The position numbers were made by a program, and so were the translations under genes. DNA of 64,000 bases from CALGYY01 sp963678485 (GTDB lineage: Bacteria; Bacteroidota; Bacteroidia; Bacteroidales; CAIWKO01), in NCBI GenBank assembly GCA_963678485.1, contig OY782882.1, positions 186,001-250,000 on the forward strand. The letters are read 5' to 3'. The notes beneath the pieces were generated by a model. That model did not search any database. It saw nothing but the letters and a program-made list of their open reading frames with translations, and was not told the origin of the DNA. This document shows, piece by piece, positions 60,472 through 64,000 of the stretch; positions within the stretch are counted from its first letter, which is position 1, and each line of letters begins with the position of its first letter.

Positions 60472-61401
60472 ATGTTAAAGGTAATAATAGCAGACGATCA
60501 ATCGATGTTCAGAAAAGGCCTAAGGCAGATTCTGGAAAACATTGGAGAAGTTTCGGTGGTTGGTGAGGCATGCAATGGTGTTGATTTGCTTACTCTGACT
60601 GACAGCATAGAAGTTGATTTAGTATTTATGGACATCGGAATGCCGATAATGGATGGAGTTGTCACCACCACCGCATTAAAAAAGAAACATCCACAAGTTT
60701 TGGTTGTAGGTTTCTCGGCTTACGAAAACGAAGATTGTATTCAAAATATGATTAACGCTGGTGCCTGTGGTTATCTTTCAAAAACAAGAAACAATTATGA
60801 GCTCCTTATGGAAATTATCAATAATCCCCGCAAGGGACTATTTTTCTCTGAGGGCCTTCATTATAATTGCAATCAAGCCATTATTAATTTAAAAAAGAAA
60901 AATAGTATGGAACCCAAGAAAGTAGTGATTGTTGATGATGACATCGATGTAATCACAGTTATCGAGACCATTCTTAGAAAAGAAGGTTATGTTGTAATTT
61001 CTGCCAATGATAAGGTAGAAGGAATGAAAACCATTCGCGAAGTAAAACCAGACCTCGCTATTTTGGATGTGATGATGACCACCCATTACGAAGGCTTTGA
61101 ACTAGCTAAGGAAATCACCGAGACTCCGGAATTAAAAGGAATGCCAGTGTTGATGCAGACATCAATTGATGTATTGGTCACAACAAAACCTGATGTACAG
61201 GCCATGGCACGCGAATTCCGCAAAAACCCCGGATTTAAAGAACTGCATGTAATCTGTGTAAAAGACACGGTGACACAAAAAGCAGGTGTAGACTATCTTT
61301 CAGAAAATGGCGATTCAATCTGGTTCCCGGTAGATGGCTTTATCCGCAAACCGGTTGATGCTAAAAGACTGTTACCAGAGATTCAACGAATACTGAAATA
61401 A
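60472..61401 (+). CDS. Double-receiver protein before the hydrogenase operon
   Basis: About 309 residues with two receiver domains and no output domain. The first (1-140) is close to the NarL-type regulator encoded upstream (VIIADDQSMFRKGLRQILEN; phospho-acceptor D54 in VFMDIGMPIMDG), but its LuxR HTH is missing. The second starts at M146 (MEPKKVVIVDDDIDVITVIE; D199 in LAILDVMM; KP in FIRKPVD) and contains an insertion of about 50 residues (SIDVLVTTKPDVQAMARE). M146 could also start a separate protein. ATG 60472 is preferred over TTG 60454. It lies 45 nt before the NuoE-like gene and may act by protein interaction. Confidence 0.85.
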   Translation: MLKVIIADDQSMFRKGLRQILENIGEVSVVGEACNGVDLLTLTDSIEVDLVFMDIGMPIMDGVVTTTALKKKHPQVLVVGFSAYENEDCIQNMINAGACGYLSKTRNNYELLMEIINNPRKGLFFSEGLHYNCNQAIINLKKKNSMEPKKVVIVDDDIDVITVIETILRKEGYVVISANDKVEGMKTIREVKPDLAILDVMMTTHYEGFELAKEITETPELKGMPVLMQTSIDVLVTTKPDVQAMAREFRKNPGFKELHVICVKDTVTQKAGVDYLSENGDSIWFPVDGFIRKPVDAKRLLPEIQRILK

Positions 61402-61446
61402 CAAACAATACCCAGCTGCGATCCGGCAACTTCAAAAAACAAGGAT

Positions 61447-61914
61447 ATGAAATCAAAGGTTGATGAAATACTGACAAAGCATGATAAGGCACAACGCGAC
61501 AGCCTTATCCCTATCCTTCAGGAAATACAGGAAAATGAAGGATATCTTTCAGAAGAAGCAATAGTAAAAACCGGTGCTCATTTGCACATTCCCACTAGCA
61601 ATATCTATGGGGTGGCAACTTTTTACAATCAATTCCGGTTTGAGCCTATGGGTCGGTTTCACATTCAGGTTTGTCGCGGGACAGCTTGCCACGTACTGGG
61701 TTCTTCAACAGTACTGGATCAACTCGAAAAGCACTTGCGTATTAAAGCCGGACAAACTACACGTGACGGAATCTTCAGCATCGAAGTGGTTGCCTGCATT
61801 GGCGCGTGTGGTCTAGCACCGGTTATTTGTATAAATGGTGAGTTTCATGCAAAGGTCACCAGTGAATCAATCAAAGAAATTGTAGATAACTATAAAAAAA
61901 CAGTGGAGGCTTGA
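61447..61914 (+). CDS. hydC: NuoE-like subunit of an NADH-linked [FeFe]-hydrogenase
   Basis: A 155-residue thioredoxin-like [2Fe-2S] protein of the NuoE/HydC/HndA family. An N-terminal helical part has LIPILQEIQENEGYLSEEAI. The cluster ligands are in VCRGTACHVLG and VVACIGACGLAPVICINGEF, the C-x4-C and C-x3-C pattern. YGVATFYNQFRFEP is the conserved family signature. In the complex it carries electrons near the flavin of the next subunit. Its stop overlaps the TTG-frame start of the next gene; ATG 61917 lies 2 nt beyond. Gene order matches hydC-hydB-hydA. Confidence 0.92.
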   Translation: MKSKVDEILTKHDKAQRDSLIPILQEIQENEGYLSEEAIVKTGAHLHIPTSNIYGVATFYNQFRFEPMGRFHIQVCRGTACHVLGSSTVLDQLEKHLRIKAGQTTRDGIFSIEVVACIGACGLAPVICINGEFHAKVTSESIKEIVDNYKKTVEA

Positions 61915-61916
61915 TT

Positions 61917-63869
61917 ATGACCAGCATGAATTCAGACCAGATCAGGGAAACACTCATCAATGAAGTGTTACAGCAGGATGGTGCAAAAAAGGTCACCCCG
62001 GCAACATCTACATTACTTTCTCAATTAAAAAGAGAAAACATAAACAAAACTCAAATATTCATTGGAGCAGGAACTTGCGGATTGGGCGCTGGAGCTGCAA
62101 AAACGAAAAAAGCTATTGAAGCCTACCTCTCAGATCATAAGGTAGAAGCGGAGTTGATCGAGGTGGGCTGCATTGGCTTTTGTTCAGCAGAACCATTGGT
62201 AGATATCCAGATGCCTGGAAAAAGCAGAGTGAGTTTCTCGAATGTCACTGAAGAAAAAGTAGAGAACGTATTGAACGGCGCATTCAGCGGCGATTTTACC
62301 GGCCTCAGCGTGCTTGGGCAAATTGAAGTTCCAGGCACAACCACATATGCCAAAGCCCCGCTGTTGAATGAGCATCCATTCTTTGCTCCCCAAAAACGCA
62401 TCGTCCTTTCAAACTGCGGACTGATTAGTCCCATCAGTATTGAAGAATATATTGCACACGGTGGATACAAAGGATTACTGAACACATTAAAAAAACATCA
62501 ACCTGAGGACGTTTGTCGTATCGTTGAACTCAGCGGTCTGCGCGGAAGAGGCGGCGGTGGATTCCCAACAGGCAAGAAATGGAAATTTGCATTAGCTGAA
62601 AAATCCGAAGAAAAATATTTAATCTGCAATGCCGATGAAGGTGACCCAGGTGCCTTTATGGATCGCGCTGTTGTTGAAGGCGACCCACATCGTTTGCTCG
62701 AAGGGATGGCCATTGCAGCCTATGCAATTGGTGCATCACACGGCTATGTTTATATTCGTGCTGAGTATCCTTTAGCCATTGAACGTTTAAAGATTGCCAT
62801 TGCACAAGCCAAAACTTACGGCTTACTTGGTAAAAATATCGGTGGAACAAGCTTCGATTTTGAGATTAAAGTAAAGATGGGTGCCGGCGCTTTTGTGTGC
62901 GGCGAAGAAACTGCTTTAATCCACAGCATTGAAGGAAAACGCGGCATGCCACGTCCTCGCCCGCCATTCCCAGCTGTTAGCGGATTATTTGGAAAACCAA
63001 CCGTTATCAATAATGTTGAAAGTTTAGCAAATGTTCCTAGTATCATGGCCAATGGCGAAGAATGGTTTGCCAGCGTTGGAACCAAGACCAGCAAGGGAAC
63101 AAAAGTATTTGCCTTATCAGGAAAAGTATGTTATACCGGCCTGGTAGAAATCCCCATGGGAACAACAATACGTGAAATCATTTTCAATATTGCTGGTGGT
63201 ATTCCCAATGGAAAAAAATTCAAGTCAGTTCAAATCGGTGGCCCATCGGGTGGTTGTATTACCGAAGAAAACCTCGACATCCAGATTGAATATGAATCAC
63301 TCCTAGCTGTCGGAGCAATGATGGGATCCGGCGGACTCGTAGTAATGGATGAAGACACCTGCATGGTGGATATCGCAAAATTCTTCATGGATTTCATTCA
63401 GCGCGAAAGTTGCGGAAAATGCATTCCCTGTCGTGAAGGCACAAAGCGCATGTTGGAAATCCTTGAAAGCATTACGCATAAACCCGGAAATGGCGAAAAA
63501 TTCGAAGCACTCGAGCGAATGAAAGGGATTATGCAACTTGAAAAATTAGGAAAGATCATTCATGAAACATCATTGTGCGGACTTGGACAATCGGCTCCCA
63601 ATCCTGTTCTCAGCACCTTAAAGTGGTTCCGTCACGAATACGAAGCTCATGTATTCGACCGCGTTTGTCCCGCTGGTGCCTGCACCGATTTGCGCGTTTT
63701 CAAAATCGATGTAAACAAATGTACAGGATGTACGGTGTGTACGAAGAAATGCCCGACATCTGCAATTATAGGTGCTAAAAAAACACCCCATTTTATTGTT
63801 GAAGATAAATGCATTGGCTGCGGAAGTTGTGCTGAGGTTTGTAAGTTCGACGCCATCGCAGTAGCGTAA
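61917..63869 (+). CDS. hydB: NuoF-like flavin/Fe-S subunit of an NADH-linked [FeFe]-hydrogenase
   Basis: About 650 residues. An N-terminal thioredoxin-like part (about 38-115) has GAGTCGLGAGA and EVGCIGFCSAEP. The NADH/FMN core has GLRGRGGGGFPTGKKWKFA, NADEGDPGAFMDRAVVEGDP and GAGAFVCGEETALIHSIEG. The SLBB region includes FALSGKVCYTG. The [4Fe-4S] site is SCGKCIPCREGTKRMLEIL with SLCGLGQSAPNP. Two more [4Fe-4S] motifs lie at the C-terminus (CTGCTVCTKKCPTSAI and CIGCGSCAEVCKFDAI). The domain order is that of HydB/HndC of electron-bifurcating hydrogenases. It passes electrons between NADH, ferredoxin and the HydA subunit encoded next. Confidence 0.95.
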   Translation: MTSMNSDQIRETLINEVLQQDGAKKVTPATSTLLSQLKRENINKTQIFIGAGTCGLGAGAAKTKKAIEAYLSDHKVEAELIEVGCIGFCSAEPLVDIQMPGKSRVSFSNVTEEKVENVLNGAFSGDFTGLSVLGQIEVPGTTTYAKAPLLNEHPFFAPQKRIVLSNCGLISPISIEEYIAHGGYKGLLNTLKKHQPEDVCRIVELSGLRGRGGGGFPTGKKWKFALAEKSEEKYLICNADEGDPGAFMDRAVVEGDPHRLLEGMAIAAYAIGASHGYVYIRAEYPLAIERLKIAIAQAKTYGLLGKNIGGTSFDFEIKVKMGAGAFVCGEETALIHSIEGKRGMPRPRPPFPAVSGLFGKPTVINNVESLANVPSIMANGEEWFASVGTKTSKGTKVFALSGKVCYTGLVEIPMGTTIREIIFNIAGGIPNGKKFKSVQIGGPSGGCITEENLDIQIEYESLLAVGAMMGSGGLVVMDEDTCMVDIAKFFMDFIQRESCGKCIPCREGTKRMLEILESITHKPGNGEKFEALERMKGIMQLEKLGKIIHETSLCGLGQSAPNPVLSTLKWFRHEYEAHVFDRVCPAGACTDLRVFKIDVNKCTGCTVCTKKCPTSAIIGAKKTPHFIVEDKCIGCGSCAEVCKFDAIAVA

Positions 63870-63891
63870 TCATAATATAATAATTACGAAG

Positions 63892-64000
63892 ATGAAATTT
63901 TATATCGAAGTAAACGGAGCGCAGGTTGAAGCCCAAAGTGGTGAAACCATTCTGGATACCCTGAAAAAGAGTGGCATTAAAATCCCCACCCTTTGTCACA
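63892..64000 (+). CDS. Start of the catalytic hydrogenase (HydA-like) gene, partial
   Basis: The window ends 36 codons into the gene. The visible part is the first half of an N-terminal [2Fe-2S] ferredoxin domain: KFYIEVNGAQVEAQSGETIL, DTLKKSGIKIPTLCH, with the first cluster Cys in TLCH. This start is shared by the HydA subunit of trimeric [FeFe]-hydrogenases and by NuoG. Gene order after hydC and hydB favours HydA, but the H-cluster motifs lie outside the window. It starts 22 nt after the hydB stop. Confidence 0.75.
   Translation, partial: MKFYIEVNGAQVEAQSGETILDTLKKSGIKIPTLCH

Overview
The window looks like a chromosomal segment of an anaerobic, fermentative Bacteroidota, probably near Bacteroidales. 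Three signs point there: secreted proteins with the PNP...KGVY-type C-terminal sorting domain of the type IX secretion system (T9SS), promoters with the Bacteroidota -7 box TAnnTTTG, and oxygen-sensitive machinery (a double-cubane-cluster reductase with its activator, and an NADH-linked [FeFe]-hydrogenase operon). This is inference from gene content; there is no rRNA or marker gene to fix the taxon.

Layout. 1-6.3 kb: mobile or defence DNA (ORF6N protein, HsdM of a type I restriction system, a VirE-type primase-helicase, an excisionase-like HTH protein and an unknown protein). 6.6-10 kb: an OmpR-type two-component system followed by a COG4705-like membrane protein and a PepSY-like lipoprotein. 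All three promoters carry the same inverted repeat exactly 7 nt before the -7 box. 10.0-11.4 kb: a promoter-to-terminator unit with no gene, then seven copies of a 179-bp repeat. 12.1-16.2 kb: a T9SS cargo gene split by an IS91-family element. 16.3-22.3 kb: an ABC exporter, an FMN protein, an aldo/keto reductase, and a TetR regulator with a GT1 glycosyltransferase. 22.4-30 kb: a giant T9SS protein and a LytS/LytTR-type two-component pair. 30.4-36.6 kb: a TetR-controlled RND efflux operon with two visible operators.

36.9-50.1 kb is the most interesting region. It holds a double-cubane-cluster reductase and its ATPase activator; a CbiMNQO-type Co/Ni transporter; a membrane-only ABC half protein; a lipoprotein; and a tight operon of an orphan ABC ATPase, a HypB/CooC-like GTPase, a NifS-like cysteine desulfurase and a cysteine-rich Fe-S protein. 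An Fnr-like regulator with N-terminal cysteines is divergent from that operon. I suggest these genes together assemble, load and energise the double-cubane enzyme; this is a hypothesis.

50.2-58 kb: four more exported proteins, three with T9SS tails. 58.1-64 kb: a PAS histidine kinase, a NarL-type regulator, an unusual double-receiver protein, and the start of a HydCBA-type hydrogenase operon that runs off the window.
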